This document shows positions 1-8,469 of a stretch of 41,002 bases of DNA, in pieces. Both the position numbers and the translations under genes were made by a program. Each line of letters begins with the position of its first letter. The first letter of the stretch is position 1. The stretch is from the NCBI GenBank assembly GCA_016935435.1, contig JAFGQZ010000038.1, positions 1 to 41,002 of the forward strand, given 5' to 3'. Under the pieces are notes generated by a model. It was not told the DNA's origin, made no database searches, and saw only the letters and a program-made list of their open reading frames with translations. The stretch is from Bacteroidales bacterium (lineage in GTDB: Bacteria > Bacteroidota > Bacteroidia > Bacteroidales > UBA10428).

Positions 1-738
1 ATTCAATTTTTACCACGAAAGTAACATCGGTGCACAATAATCATGCTCGTGTGTGTCTAAAAATCTGTCATGGGTGTTTCATTTTAAGATTTTGTTAATT
101 AGTCAGGTTATTGAGAAGGCTATTATAACACCAACATGCCAATTTGTTAGGGTTCAAGCATTTTAAACCGCGCATTGCTTTGGTGTTAAAAAGACGCCCG
201 ATAAGTTAGGGCAGTAGTTATTGTGTCGCCGTTATTTTGTTATAACAAGTATGAAACAGTTATCTAACAAACATATAGCATAAACACCTAAAATGCTTTA
301 AAACAAGCATATAGAATGGTTGTTGCTGTGAGGGCCGGCAGATGCGATTTGTATTGTCTTATTTTTACCGGCAAACATTATTCTTTTGCCATTGAGCAGG
401 ATTGTTTAGTTTTGGTTCCATAAGAAATAACAGGTTAAGAAGTTAGAAGGAAATAAATGTATTAGGCTGGACAATCTTAATTAAATACTACTGATATTCA
501 TAGTTTTAATGCACTTAATATCTACTTACAACTACTTCAAATACACTGCAATATTTTTCAATGTTTTTTTGTTGTTAATTTCCTGCTTCATTTTAGCTGT
601 TAAAACATTGGATTAGTGGGACAGAAATAAAGAATAACTTTTAGGGTTTTTGTTTAAGTGCTGATACTTTTTGGATATAATTATCCCTTATATTTAAGGC
701 ATAAAAACCAATTATTAATTCATAAGTGTTTGAGGGCT
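1..738. other. Non-coding left edge with short inverted repeats
   Basis: No convincing gene in any frame: open stretches are short and match nothing I recognise. The segment is AT-rich. A 9-bp inverted repeat, TAACACCAA (126-134) with TTGGTGTTA (180-188), encloses a second small pair, AAGCA (156-160) with TGCTT (176-180). A perfect 12-bp palindrome TTGTTATAACAA lies at 237-248, and AGCAT/ATGCT pairs at 277-281 and 293-297. The last ~100 bases should hold the promoter of the following aminotransferase, but no clean TAnnTTTG element is visible. Whether the inverted repeats are transcribed is unknown. Confidence 0.5.
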
Positions 739-2211
739 ATGTTAGAAGATTATTTTTCGGTGTACCGGAAGAATATCGTGGGAATCGACCAGGAATTTGA
801 CGGGCCATTTGGCAGAAAAAAAATAGTTTATGCCGACTGGACAGCTAGTGGCAGGTTATACAGGCCAATAGAAGAGGAATTGTTTGAAGTAATCGGCCCG
901 TTTGTGGGCAATACCCATACCGGAACCACAATTACTGGCAGGCGTATGACCCTTGCTTACCAGGAGGCACTTAAACATATAAAAGCACATGTAAATGCCG
1001 GGCCTAACGATGTAATTATATCTTCGAACTCCGGAATGACCGGCGTGGTTAATAAATTTCAGCGTATTCTTGGGTTAAGGATTCACGAAAAATACCAACC
1101 CCTGCTCAATATGAACAGCGACGAAAGGCCACTTGTACTGGTAACCCACATGGAACACCATTCAAACCAAACATCGTGGCTCGAAACCATTGCAAATGTT
1201 GAGGTTATCCCTTCAACTCCCGAAGGGTTGGTGGATTTGGAAGGACTGGTTTCATTGCTTAATCAACATAAAAACCGCGAGGTAAAAATTGCTGCCATTA
1301 CATCGTACTCAAATGTAACCGGCATAGGCACCCCTTATCACAAAATAGCTTCAATTATGCACCATTTTGGTGGTGTTTGTTTTGTCGATTTTGCTATGGC
1401 CGCACCTTATATCGAAATCGATATGCACCCGGAAATGCCCGATGAATACCTTGATGCAATTTATTTTTCTCCGCATAAATTTTTAGGTGGACCGGGAGGT
1501 ACCGGCATTCTTATTTTTAACAGCAACCTGTACAAAAACAAAATACCCGATTGCCCTGGTGGTGGCACGGTGGAATGGACAAACCCCTGGGGAGGCCATA
1601 AATACATCGATGACATTGAGTTGCGTGAAGATGGCGGGACCCCTGCTTTTTTACAAACCATTAAAGTGGCACTCGCCATAAAACTTAAAGAGCAAATGGG
1701 GGTGAAGAAAATGTTGTTGCGCGAACAGGAAATACTAGACCAGATATGGCCCGAGCTTGATAAAATACCCAACCTGCATATTTTAGCCCCCCATATCAGG
1801 GAACGTTTAGGGGTTATTTCGTTTTATATCGATAACCTGCATTATAACCTGGCAGTGAAATTACTTAACGACAAATACGGGATACAAACACGTGGGGGGT
1901 GTTCTTGTGCCGGAACTTACGGTCATTACCTTCTGCATGTCGATGTTAATGCTTCGCGTTTAATTACCGAAAAGATAACACATGGCGACCTATCGCTAAA
2001 GCCCGGGTGGGTGCGTATTTCAATACATCCGGTAATGACAACGGGCGAAATTAACTTAATACTGGGTGCGATAAAAGATATTGCCCTTAACTTTGGCACC
2101 CTTTCATGTGAGTATTATTACGACGCGCACTCCAATGAGTATTTTCATTTCTCGGAGAAAGGCATTACCGACAGCTGGGCACAAAAAATCTTTAAAAACG
2201 GTTTTATTTAA
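739..2211 (+). CDS. Class V aminotransferase, cysteine-desulfurase-like
   Basis: A fold-type I PLP enzyme of the NifS/SufS/isopenicillin-N-epimerase superfamily, 490 residues from the ATG at 739. An upstream GTG at 658 would add a 27-residue tail that does not look like part of the family. The PLP lysine is in the SPHKF motif (K247), and the PLP-phosphate region is around 136-145 (THMEHHSNQT). A cysteine-rich loop, RGGCSCAG (C388, C390), sits where cysteine desulfurases carry the catalytic cysteine, so sulfur transfer from cysteine is plausible. No suf or isc partner genes are adjacent, so the substrate and sulfur acceptor remain open. It is monocistronic, and its 3' end converges on the membrane-protein gene at 2254. 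The superfamily is certain; the exact reaction is not. Confidence 0.85.
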   Translation: MLEDYFSVYRKNIVGIDQEFDGPFGRKKIVYADWTASGRLYRPIEEELFEVIGPFVGNTHTGTTITGRRMTLAYQEALKHIKAHVNAGPNDVIISSNSGMTGVVNKFQRILGLRIHEKYQPLLNMNSDERPLVLVTHMEHHSNQTSWLETIANVEVIPSTPEGLVDLEGLVSLLNQHKNREVKIAAITSYSNVTGIGTPYHKIASIMHHFGGVCFVDFAMAAPYIEIDMHPEMPDEYLDAIYFSPHKFLGGPGGTGILIFNSNLYKNKIPDCPGGGTVEWTNPWGGHKYIDDIELREDGGTPAFLQTIKVALAIKLKEQMGVKKMLLREQEILDQIWPELDKIPNLHILAPHIRERLGVISFYIDNLHYNLAVKLLNDKYGIQTRGGCSCAGTYGHYLLHVDVNASRLITEKITHGDLSLKPGWVRISIHPVMTTGEINLILGAIKDIALNFGTLSCEYYYDAHSNEYFHFSEKGITDSWAQKIFKNGFI

Positions 2212-2253
2212 CTAATTAATCAGCCCATAACAGCCTGTATTGTTCAAACTTGT

Positions 2254-2895
2254 TTAACGGCCTTTTTCCGATGTGCCGGCTTCTTTACTTGCATAAAGCG
2301 ATGGCAGCGAAAAATGATAATATACAACCAACAGGCGAAATACTATAATTATAACCACAGGTACCAGCTGCAGGTAAAGGTAATTAAGGTTTAGCATATA
2401 AAGCAGGTAATAAATGCTTCCGCCAAGAATACTTATTGTAGCATATACTTCCTTTTTAAATATTACCGGCTCGTCGTTTACCAGTATATCGCGAAGAACA
2501 CCACCAAACGAGCCTGTAATAGTGCCCAGCGCTACGCAGCTTACTCCGCTAAGGTTGTTCCGTAAGCCAACTTCCACACCTATTATAGTGTAAAGGGCAA
2601 GTCCAAGTGTATCGAACAATAACAGTGTTTTTCGAAGGTAGCCCAATTTTTTTCTAAAGAAAATGGCAAAAACAGTACCGGCCAATATGTAATAGATAAA
2701 CTCGGGACGGGTAAGCCAGAAAACCGAGCTTTCGCTTACCAGTATGTCGCGAATGGTGCCCCCGCCCACAGCAGTGGCAAAGGCCACAATGAAAACACCA
2801 AACGGATCGAACTTCTTGTTCATAGCGGTAAGGGCACCCGATATGGCAAAAGCAAACGAACCAACTATATTTACTACCAGATAAATGGGCTCCAT
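2254..2895 (-). CDS. TRIC-type cation channel / UPF0126 family membrane protein
   Basis: A 213-residue integral membrane protein with about seven hydrophobic segments. It shows the internal duplication typical of UPF0126 (YicG/YadS) proteins: GSFAFAISGALTA near residue 11 then VGGGTIRD, echoed by ALGTITGSFGGVLRD near residue 125. Bacterial members are related to the trimeric intracellular cation (TRIC) channels. The glycine-rich GGGTIRD and GGVLRD motifs lie in the kinked pore helices of that family. Start ATG at 2895. It faces the upstream aminotransferase tail to tail, with a 42-bp gap and no obvious terminator hairpin. The transported ion cannot be inferred here. Confidence 0.88.
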   Translation of the reverse strand: MEPIYLVVNIVGSFAFAISGALTAMNKKFDPFGVFIVAFATAVGGGTIRDILVSESSVFWLTRPEFIYYILAGTVFAIFFRKKLGYLRKTLLLFDTLGLALYTIIGVEVGLRNNLSGVSCVALGTITGSFGGVLRDILVNDEPVIFKKEVYATISILGGSIYYLLYMLNLNYLYLQLVPVVIIIVFRLLVVYYHFSLPSLYASKEAGTSEKGR

Positions 2896-3101
2896 GGTTT
2901 TCTGTTCTTATACAGGTATATTGCAGAATATGAAGTTAATCATTCAAATTTGTTTTACAGGCTGTTTTTATTTCAATTTTCAACTTAAAACACAGAAATT
3001 GAAACTACTGGTTTAACCGGTTTGGTTAACTTTAGTTTCAATGCAGCTGAAAAATGGGTATAACCCGTCAGGGCAGTTACCCGTAAGGGCATTCGAACAA
3101 G

Positions 3102-3131
3102 TTGCAATTATAATTATTTTCCTTATCTTTG
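3102..3131 (+). promoter_or_regulatory. Bacteroidota-type promoter of plsY
   Basis: A TTG (-33 element) at 3102-3104 is followed by a 19-bp spacer and TATCTTTG at 3124-3131, an exact match to the TAnnTTTG -7 consensus of the Bacteroidota primary sigma factor. The inferred transcription start lies about 7 bp downstream, giving a leader of roughly 15 nt before the GTG at 3154. This is one of the clearest promoters in the window. Confidence 0.75.
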
Positions 3132-3153
3132 TAACCGCCAAAATAAACAGAGA

Positions 3154-3804
3154 GTGTTAGATACATCATTGATTTTCAAGATATTGCTTATTGTTGTAGC
3201 GTATCTTTTAGGTTCAATACCTTCATCAGTTTGGATAGGTAGGTATTTTTACGGTGTTGACGTAAGGGATCATGGCAGTGGAAATGCAGGATTTACAAAT
3301 ACCGTGCGTGTATTGGGCTGGAAAGCAGGGTTGCCTGTATTTCTTTGCGATGTGTTAAAGGGTTATCTGGCTGTGAGCCTGATAAGAATAAGCTGGGGCT
3401 TAATACCTGGCACTATTTCTTTTATAAATTTTCAGTTGATTTTAGGGGCAGCGGCAGTTTTGGGGCATATTTTTCCGGTTTATGTAGGGTTTAGGGGCGG
3501 CAAAGGTGTTGCTACCCTGCTTGGTTTACTGTTGGCCATACAACCGCATGTAACCCTTATTTGCCTGGGTATTTTTGTGGTAGTGTTTATTGGTACCCGA
3601 TATGTTTCGCTTAGTTCAATGACAGCCGGCATTGCATTTCCGATACTTAATATATTTGTTTTCCATACCGAAGCAGTATCACTAATAATTTTTTCGATGA
3701 TAGTTTCGATTTTGCTTTTGCTAACCCATCAGAAAAACATCGAAAGGTTGCTTAAGCGCGAAGAATCGAGGGCTAAAATTATTCGCCGCCGGCAGCGCGG
3801 CTGA
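3154..3804 (+). CDS. plsY: Glycerol-3-phosphate acyltransferase PlsY
   Basis: An inner-membrane acyltransferase that moves an acyl chain from acyl-phosphate to sn-glycerol-3-phosphate, the first step of phosphatidic acid synthesis (PlsX/PlsY route). The 216 residues contain the three PlsY signatures: LGSIPSSVWIGR near 19-30, HGSGNAGFTN near 40-49, and GHIFPVYVGFRGGKGVA near 108-124, spread over about five membrane segments. The start is the GTG at 3154, just downstream of a canonical promoter; no in-frame ATG fits. The basic C-terminus (RRRQRG) is cytoplasmic. It appears to lead a plus-strand group with the phosphodiesterase 63 bp downstream. Confidence 0.95.
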   Translation: MLDTSLIFKILLIVVAYLLGSIPSSVWIGRYFYGVDVRDHGSGNAGFTNTVRVLGWKAGLPVFLCDVLKGYLAVSLIRISWGLIPGTISFINFQLILGAAAVLGHIFPVYVGFRGGKGVATLLGLLLAIQPHVTLICLGIFVVVFIGTRYVSLSSMTAGIAFPILNIFVFHTEAVSLIIFSMIVSILLLLTHQKNIERLLKREESRAKIIRRRQRG

Positions 3805-3867
3805 CAATGAAAATGGTAATCATATTTTTGTTTTTTTTCAGTATTCGCAGAACAATATTTTTTCCTT

Positions 3868-4362
3868 TTGAAACGAATTGGCATTCTTTCCGATACACAC
3901 TCCTATATCGATAGCACTATTTTAGGTTATTTTGAAGCTTGCGATGAAATATGGCATGCCGGTGATATTGGTAACTCTGCTATTGCCGCAACCCTGGCCG
4001 AATTTAAGCCGTTTAGGGCAGTTTATGGCAATATCGACGATCAGCTCTTGCGAAGCAGTTATCCTTTAGTTAACCGTTTTTTTTGCGAGCAGGCCGATGT
4101 TATGATTAAACATATTGTTGGATACCCTGGCAAATACGAAAAACAGGTAAGGGAAATACTAAAGGTAAATCCGCCAAAATTATTAATAGCAGGACATTCG
4201 CATATTCTTAAAGTCCAATACGATACGAATTACAACCTGTTATATGTTAATCCCGGGGCTGCCGGTAAAAGTGGCTTCCATCATGTGCGCACCTTGGTAA
4301 GGCTAACCATCGATAAGGCCGATATTAAAGATCTTGAAGTTGTAGAATTTGCCCACAGGTAA
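3868..4362 (+). CDS. YfcE/MJ0936-family metallophosphodiesterase
   Basis: A 164-residue calcineurin-like phosphoesterase. Metal-binding motifs appear in the family order: GILSDTHSY (D8, H10), WHAGDIGN (D37-centred), VYGNIDD, and a C-terminal AGHSHI, followed by NPGAAG. Small proteins of this family hydrolyse phosphodiesters with Mn or Ni in vitro; the physiological substrate is usually unknown. The start appears to be TTG (3868). The upstream ATGs at 3807 and 3813 are out of frame, and the motif-bearing reading begins [10 protein letters not shown] immediately after the TTG. Probably co-transcribed with plsY. Confidence 0.9.
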   Translation: MKRIGILSDTHSYIDSTILGYFEACDEIWHAGDIGNSAIAATLAEFKPFRAVYGNIDDQLLRSSYPLVNRFFCEQADVMIKHIVGYPGKYEKQVREILKVNPPKLLIAGHSHILKVQYDTNYNLLYVNPGAAGKSGFHHVRTLVRLTIDKADIKDLEVVEFAHR

Positions 4363-4492
4363 TATTTATTGTTTTTTCACAACAAACATTGTGCATAATG
4401 CCTGTTGTTACAATGTTTCTGGGGCAGCCGGCCTGTTTTTCATTTTTTTTTGCTTTCTTTGGCCCCTTATTCACTTAGTAAATACCAAGTTT

Positions 4493-5173
4493 ATGATAGA
4501 TTACGAAGCACTTTTTAAAATTTCGTATGGCCTTTATATTGTCAGCTCTGGCAACAAAGAAAAGCCTGGCGGGTATATATCCAATACTGTTTTTCAGGTT
4601 ACTGCCGAGCCACCAAAATTTGCAACCTGCTGCAATAAAAACAATTATACATGTGGTTTAATTTCAGGAACAGGCAGTTTTGCTGTGTCGGTGCTGCATA
4701 CCGGTGCACCAGCCGATATCTTTGGCCGTTTCGGGTATAAAAGTGGCCGCGAAACCAATAAAATGTCTGGCCTGAATATAAAATATGCCGATACCGGGGT
4801 GCCTATTGTTTTAGATTATTCTGTTGCCTATTTGGAATTTAAAGTGGTTGACACAGTGGATGCCGGTACCCACCTTATGTTTATTGGTGAACTGGTTAAT
4901 TCCGAAATCATCGATGGCGATAAAGAGTTATTGACCTACGACTATTACAGAAAAGTTAAGAAAGGTTTGTCGCCGAAAAATGCCCCTACTTATATCGATA
5001 AAAGCAAACTGGAAAATATGGGCGCAAAACCTGTTGCGCGAAAATATAAATGTGCGGTGTGCGGTTATATTTACGACGATGCCGTTGAAGTTGTCCCTTT
5101 CGACGATTTGCCCGACAGCTGGCAATGTCCGGTATGTGGTGTGGGCAAAGACGATTTTTTTGAGCTTATATAA
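4493..5173 (+). CDS. Flavin reductase-rubredoxin fusion (Hrb-like)
   Basis: 226 residues from the ATG at 4493; the open frame extends back to 4349 but overlaps the upstream gene and encodes a non-homologous hydrophobic tail. Residues ~1-165 are a flavin-reductase-like FMN-binding domain (start [16 protein letters not shown], later [17 protein letters not shown]). Residues ~183-226 are a complete rubredoxin with C187/C190 ([11 protein letters not shown]) and C212/C215 (QCPVCGVG). This order matches the high-molecular-weight rubredoxins of anaerobes, which pass electrons from NAD(P)H to flavodiiron proteins or rubrerythrin. Rubrerythrin follows 85 bp downstream, so peroxide/oxygen reduction is the likely role. 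Confidence 0.9.
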   Translation: MIDYEALFKISYGLYIVSSGNKEKPGGYISNTVFQVTAEPPKFATCCNKNNYTCGLISGTGSFAVSVLHTGAPADIFGRFGYKSGRETNKMSGLNIKYADTGVPIVLDYSVAYLEFKVVDTVDAGTHLMFIGELVNSEIIDGDKELLTYDYYRKVKKGLSPKNAPTYIDKSKLENMGAKPVARKYKCAVCGYIYDDAVEVVPFDDLPDSWQCPVCGVGKDDFFELI

Positions 5174-5258
5174 CTTTCATGTTAAACTGCCAGCCAGCCA
5201 GAATAATGCCAATTTATAGCCAGAAACAATGATTAATTGATTTATAAAATTATATAAG

Positions 5259-5837
5259 ATGGAAAAAAAACTAAAAGGCTCACAAACAGAGAAAAATTTA
5301 TTAATGGCTTTTGCTGGTGAATCGCAGGCACGCATGCGTTATGAGTTTTTTGCCAAGGTTGCAAAAAATGAAGGCTACGAACAAATTGCGGCCATATTTA
5401 TGGAAACAGCCGGCCAGGAAAAAGAACATGCAAAAAGGTTTTTTAAGTTTCTTGAGGGCGGCATGGTAGAAGTTACTGCAACATTTCCTGCAGGCAAAAT
5501 CGGTACAACAAAAGAAAACCTAAAAGCTGCTGCCGAAGGCGAAAATGAAGAATGGAGCGATTTATACCCCAAATTTGCCGAAGTGGCAAAACAGGAAGGG
5601 TTTACCGAAATTTCTGTTGCTTTTAAAATGATAGCCAAAGTAGAAGTTGAACACGAACGTCGCTATTTAAAACTGCTTCAGAATATTTCTGACGATAAGG
5701 TGTTTATGAAAGACGGGAAGGTTTGGTGGAAATGCCTTAACTGCGGCTATGTTTATGAATTGGAGAAAGCCCTCGAAAACTGTCCGGCATGTTTACACCC
5801 CAAAGCATTTATGCAGGTAAGGGAAGAGAATTATTAA
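5259..5837 (+). CDS. rbr: Rubrerythrin
   Basis: A 192-residue non-haem di-iron peroxidase. The N-terminal ferritin-like four-helix bundle holds the iron ligands: E21 in GESQARMRYEFF, E54xxH57 (EKEH), an acidic helix near 97, and E129xxH132 (EVEH). The C-terminal rubredoxin-like Fe(SCys)4 site is C159/C162 (KCLNCGYVYE) and C175/C178 (NCPACLHPKAF). It reduces hydrogen peroxide to water in the cytoplasm using electrons from rubredoxin-type donors; the fusion protein immediately upstream is the obvious partner. Length and motif order are normal for the classic family. A strong hairpin terminator follows 25 bp after the stop. Confidence 0.96.
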   Translation: MEKKLKGSQTEKNLLMAFAGESQARMRYEFFAKVAKNEGYEQIAAIFMETAGQEKEHAKRFFKFLEGGMVEVTATFPAGKIGTTKENLKAAAEGENEEWSDLYPKFAEVAKQEGFTEISVAFKMIAKVEVEHERRYLKLLQNISDDKVFMKDGKVWWKCLNCGYVYELEKALENCPACLHPKAFMQVREENY

Positions 5838-5862
5838 GTGTTTACTTAAGCGAATAGAATTT

Positions 5863-5901
5863 AAACAAAAAGCCCTTCACAATCGGAAGGGCTTTTTGTT
5901 T
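5863..5901. terminator. Bidirectional terminator between rbr and htrA
   Basis: A perfect 16-bp stem (5863-5878 with 5886-5901) and a 7-nt loop. The arms contain AAAAAGCCCTTC and GAAGGGCTTTTT, so each strand has a GC-rich core followed by T-rich sequence. It lies between the convergent stops of rubrerythrin (5837) and the HtrA protease (5909) and should serve both. Confidence 0.9.
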
Positions 5902-5908
5902 ATAAGAA

Positions 5909-7417
5909 TTATTTCAACCCGAAAGCAAAATACAATTCACCCGGATAGTTTTCGTAAGTGCCTGAAAGCATTACCCCGCCTTTTGCCCCCTCAAATTCTT
6001 TTTTAAGTTGTTCTGTTGAGGTAATTTTCTTATTGTTCAGTCCTGTAATTATAAAGCCTTCTTTAATGCTGGTATTGTTTTTTAACACACCATTTTTTAG
6101 GCTTTTTACTTTTACCCCGCCATCGATTCCCAGTTTCTGGGCAGTTTTACTGTCGATATCCTCAAAGGATGCCCCCAACATATCAAAAATGTCCAGCTCT
6201 TCTTTAGCGGTAAGCTTTTTGTCGCCTTTGGCGTCGGCAAGCACTACGTTAAAAGTAAGTTCCCTGCCCGAACGATCGACAATAATATCTATTTTGTCGC
6301 CGGGGTGCCGCCTGCCAATATGTTCCAGCACATCGGCAGTTTTTTTCACTTTGTTTCCATCTATGCCGGTAATAATATCGCCGCTTTTAATGCCGGCAGC
6401 ACCGGCAGCACTATTTGCCACAAGGCTGTCAACGTATGCGCCTTCGAACAATTTAAGGTTCTTTTCTGTGGCCAGGTTTGCATCGATATTCCTTATCATT
6501 ACCCCCAGATAGGCCCTTTGCACCATGCCATATTTCATAATATCGGTAATTACCTTGCTTACAATATTGGCCGGAATAGCAAAGCCATAGCCGGCATAAG
6601 CTCCGGTGGGGCTGGCAATGGCTGTGTTTATGCCTATCAGTTCGCCACTGAGGTTCACCAGTGCCCCGCCACTGTTACCGGGGTTAATGGCAGCATCGGT
6701 TTGAATAAAAGCTTCAATGGCCGATTTATCGTTAATAATATTAATATTTCTTCCTTTGGCACTAACAATGCCGGCTGTTACGGTAGAATTCAGATCGAAC
6801 GGGTTGCCAACGGCCAATACCCATTGGCCGACTTCAACCTGGTCTGAATTTCCGAAAGGAATGTAGTTCAGCCCGTCTTTTTTTATTTGCAGCAATGCTA
6901 AATCGGTCGATGGGTCGGTGCCAATTACTTTTGCTTTATATACTTCGTTGTCGGATAACGAAACTTCTATTTCATCGGCATTTTGTACCACATGGTTGTT
7001 TGTTACAATATATCCTTCGGCATTAATAATTACACCCGAGCCGCTGCCTGTTTGTACCATTTGCTCTTCGTTGCGCTGATTGCTGCGGGGTTGAACAGGT
7101 TCGCCGAAGAAAAATTTAAAGAAATCGTCGCTAAAAGGGCTCATTGGCGTATTTGGGTAATAGCCTTGCCTGGCCGAAACTTTTCTCGATGTTTTTATAT
7201 GAACTACGGCATCCATTACGTTTTTAGAGACCTTTGTAAATTCCAATGGCTCGGCAACCCCGTTTTCATTAACAGTATATACAACATTACTTGCGGGCAC
7301 ATTTGCACTGCTGGTAATAAATGCAGTATGTTTGCCCAAGCCGGTAAAGTAAAATACCCCTATGGTTAGTGCGCTTCCTGCTATAGAAGCTATCACCATG
7401 TTTATAAACTTTTTCAT
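5909..7417 (-). CDS. Do/HtrA-family periplasmic serine protease
   Basis: A DegP/DegQ-type protease and chaperone of envelope protein quality control. From the ATG at 7417 (MKKFINMV) it is 502 residues. An upstream frame extension exists, but the signal peptide/anchor (residues ~5-25) fits this start. The catalytic triad is visible: H142 (TNNHVV), D172 (TDLALL) and S249 (GNSGGAL). A flexible Phe-rich LA-loop region lies at ~95-120 (DDFFKFFFGEP). A PDZ domain follows at about residues 300-390, and a shorter, divergent second PDZ-like region near 430-500. It is transcribed alone, convergent with rubrerythrin. Two TAnnTTTG-like elements read on the minus strand upstream (7459-7466 and 7478-7485) but lack a well-spaced TTG. 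Confidence 0.94.
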   Translation of the reverse strand: MKKFINMVIASIAGSALTIGVFYFTGLGKHTAFITSSANVPASNVVYTVNENGVAEPLEFTKVSKNVMDAVVHIKTSRKVSARQGYYPNTPMSPFSDDFFKFFFGEPVQPRSNQRNEEQMVQTGSGSGVIINAEGYIVTNNHVVQNADEIEVSLSDNEVYKAKVIGTDPSTDLALLQIKKDGLNYIPFGNSDQVEVGQWVLAVGNPFDLNSTVTAGIVSAKGRNINIINDKSAIEAFIQTDAAINPGNSGGALVNLSGELIGINTAIASPTGAYAGYGFAIPANIVSKVITDIMKYGMVQRAYLGVMIRNIDANLATEKNLKLFEGAYVDSLVANSAAGAAGIKSGDIITGIDGNKVKKTADVLEHIGRRHPGDKIDIIVDRSGRELTFNVVLADAKGDKKLTAKEELDIFDMLGASFEDIDSKTAQKLGIDGGVKVKSLKNGVLKNNTSIKEGFIITGLNNKKITSTEQLKKEFEGAKGGVMLSGTYENYPGELYFAFGLK

Positions 7418-7664
7418 AGCCTTAGTTATTTTATTGTTATTGTTCTCGTTTTCTACAACAAAATTACCAACGATTAACAAAAGTATCGAAACAGCTATTG
7501 TTAAAGAATCTAAACGAAATGTTAAGAATTTTTAAAAGAACACTACATTGGGCCATTATCAGGGAAAATGGGCAGTTCATAGGGCAATAGGCTGCCCCGG
7601 AATATCAGTTCTGTTTAAGTTAACAATAGCAAGGTGTTTAGTGCTAAAAACAAACAGAAAATCA

Positions 7665-8432
7665 TTAAAGCATGGTTAAGCCACCATCGACCGGCATATA
7701 GCCACCGCTAATAAACTGCGATTGGTCCATAGCATAAAATAAAATAGCATTTGCAATATCAAGCGGAAATGCTGTTCTTCTCAAAGGAGTGTTTTGTGCT
7801 ATATGTTCCCTGTTTTGTTCCGGCACATGCCTGTTGGCGTCGGTATTGGTAAAACCAGGTGCTACTGTGTTGACCCTTATGCCATGGCAACCAAGTTCAA
7901 GCGCCATAGAACGCACCAGCGAATTTAGCGCCGACTTGGAGGCACTGTAAGCTGCAAAATCGTATGTCGGGGTTCGCGAAAGGCCGCTGGAAACAGCTAT
8001 TATGCTTCCCGATTGGTTTTTTATCATTCCAGGAATTACAGCCTGCGACACAAAAAACACAGCCTTTAAATCGGAAACAACTTTTGATTCAAGCATTTCC
8101 CAGCTTAAATCGATAAATGGCGCAGGATTGAATGGTATATATGCGTTTATTGCCAGTGTGGTAATTGTTCCATATTCGTTTTCGATATTTTGTACCATTT
8201 CCAATACCTGCTGTCTGTTGGTAATATCGGCATCATAAGCTGAGGCCAAACCTCCTGCCTGTTTAATTTCGCTTACTAGTTCTGCGGCCTGGCTGGTGTA
8301 ACCTTTATCGGCTTCAGAAAAATAATTAATGGCAACTTTGGCGCCATGCTTTGCAAACAATAGGGCAGTGGCTGCCCCAATGCCCCTGCTGGCCCCTGTA
8401 ACCAAGGCTACTTTGCCGTCGAGTAGTTTCAC
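7665..8432 (-). CDS. Short-chain dehydrogenase/reductase (FabG-like)
   Basis: A classical SDR of 255 residues. It has the Rossmann glycine motif TGASRGIG (12-19), a catalytic serine in AVSSG (~147-149), Y162 and K166 (YSASK), and the PG motif (VAPGFTNTDA) after strand beta-6. The usual NNAG stabilising motif is changed to INAY near 95-98. Members reduce or oxidise carbonyl/hydroxyl groups with NAD(P)(H). The resemblance to 3-oxoacyl-ACP reductase is general and the substrate cannot be fixed. Last gene of a minus-strand run with the DHOD-like and yggS genes, 37 bp after its neighbour. Confidence 0.88.
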   Translation of the reverse strand: MKLLDGKVALVTGASRGIGAATALLFAKHGAKVAINYFSEADKGYTSQAAELVSEIKQAGGLASAYDADITNRQQVLEMVQNIENEYGTITTLAINAYIPFNPAPFIDLSWEMLESKVVSDLKAVFFVSQAVIPGMIKNQSGSIIAVSSGLSRTPTYDFAAYSASKSALNSLVRSMALELGCHGIRVNTVAPGFTNTDANRHVPEQNREHIAQNTPLRRTAFPLDIANAILFYAMDQSQFISGGYMPVDGGLTML

Positions 8433-8469
8433 TTATGAATTGTTATTGTGCTTTACCTGTTTTTATTTG

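Noticed and set aside
126-310. Possible integron attC-like sites (GTTAGGG and RYYYAAC-type words with inverted repeats)
   Set aside because: The GTTAGGG words at about 146 and 205 break the GTTRRRY rule at the last base, spacing of inner pairs does not match attC, and no integrase or cassette genes are visible.
658-738. N-terminal extension of the aminotransferase from the GTG at 658
   Set aside because: The extra 27 residues are hydrophobic and basic, without resemblance to the family, and the ATG at 739 gives the usual start.
4349-4492. Hydrophobic leader or membrane anchor on the rubredoxin fusion
   Set aside because: The segment overlaps the preceding gene, starts with TTG and does not match the family; the ATG at 4493 gives the expected N-terminus.
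7570-7597. GGGCAG...CTGCCC hairpin as a terminator before the htrA region
   Set aside because: Only a 6-bp stem with a 16-nt loop and no T run on either side.
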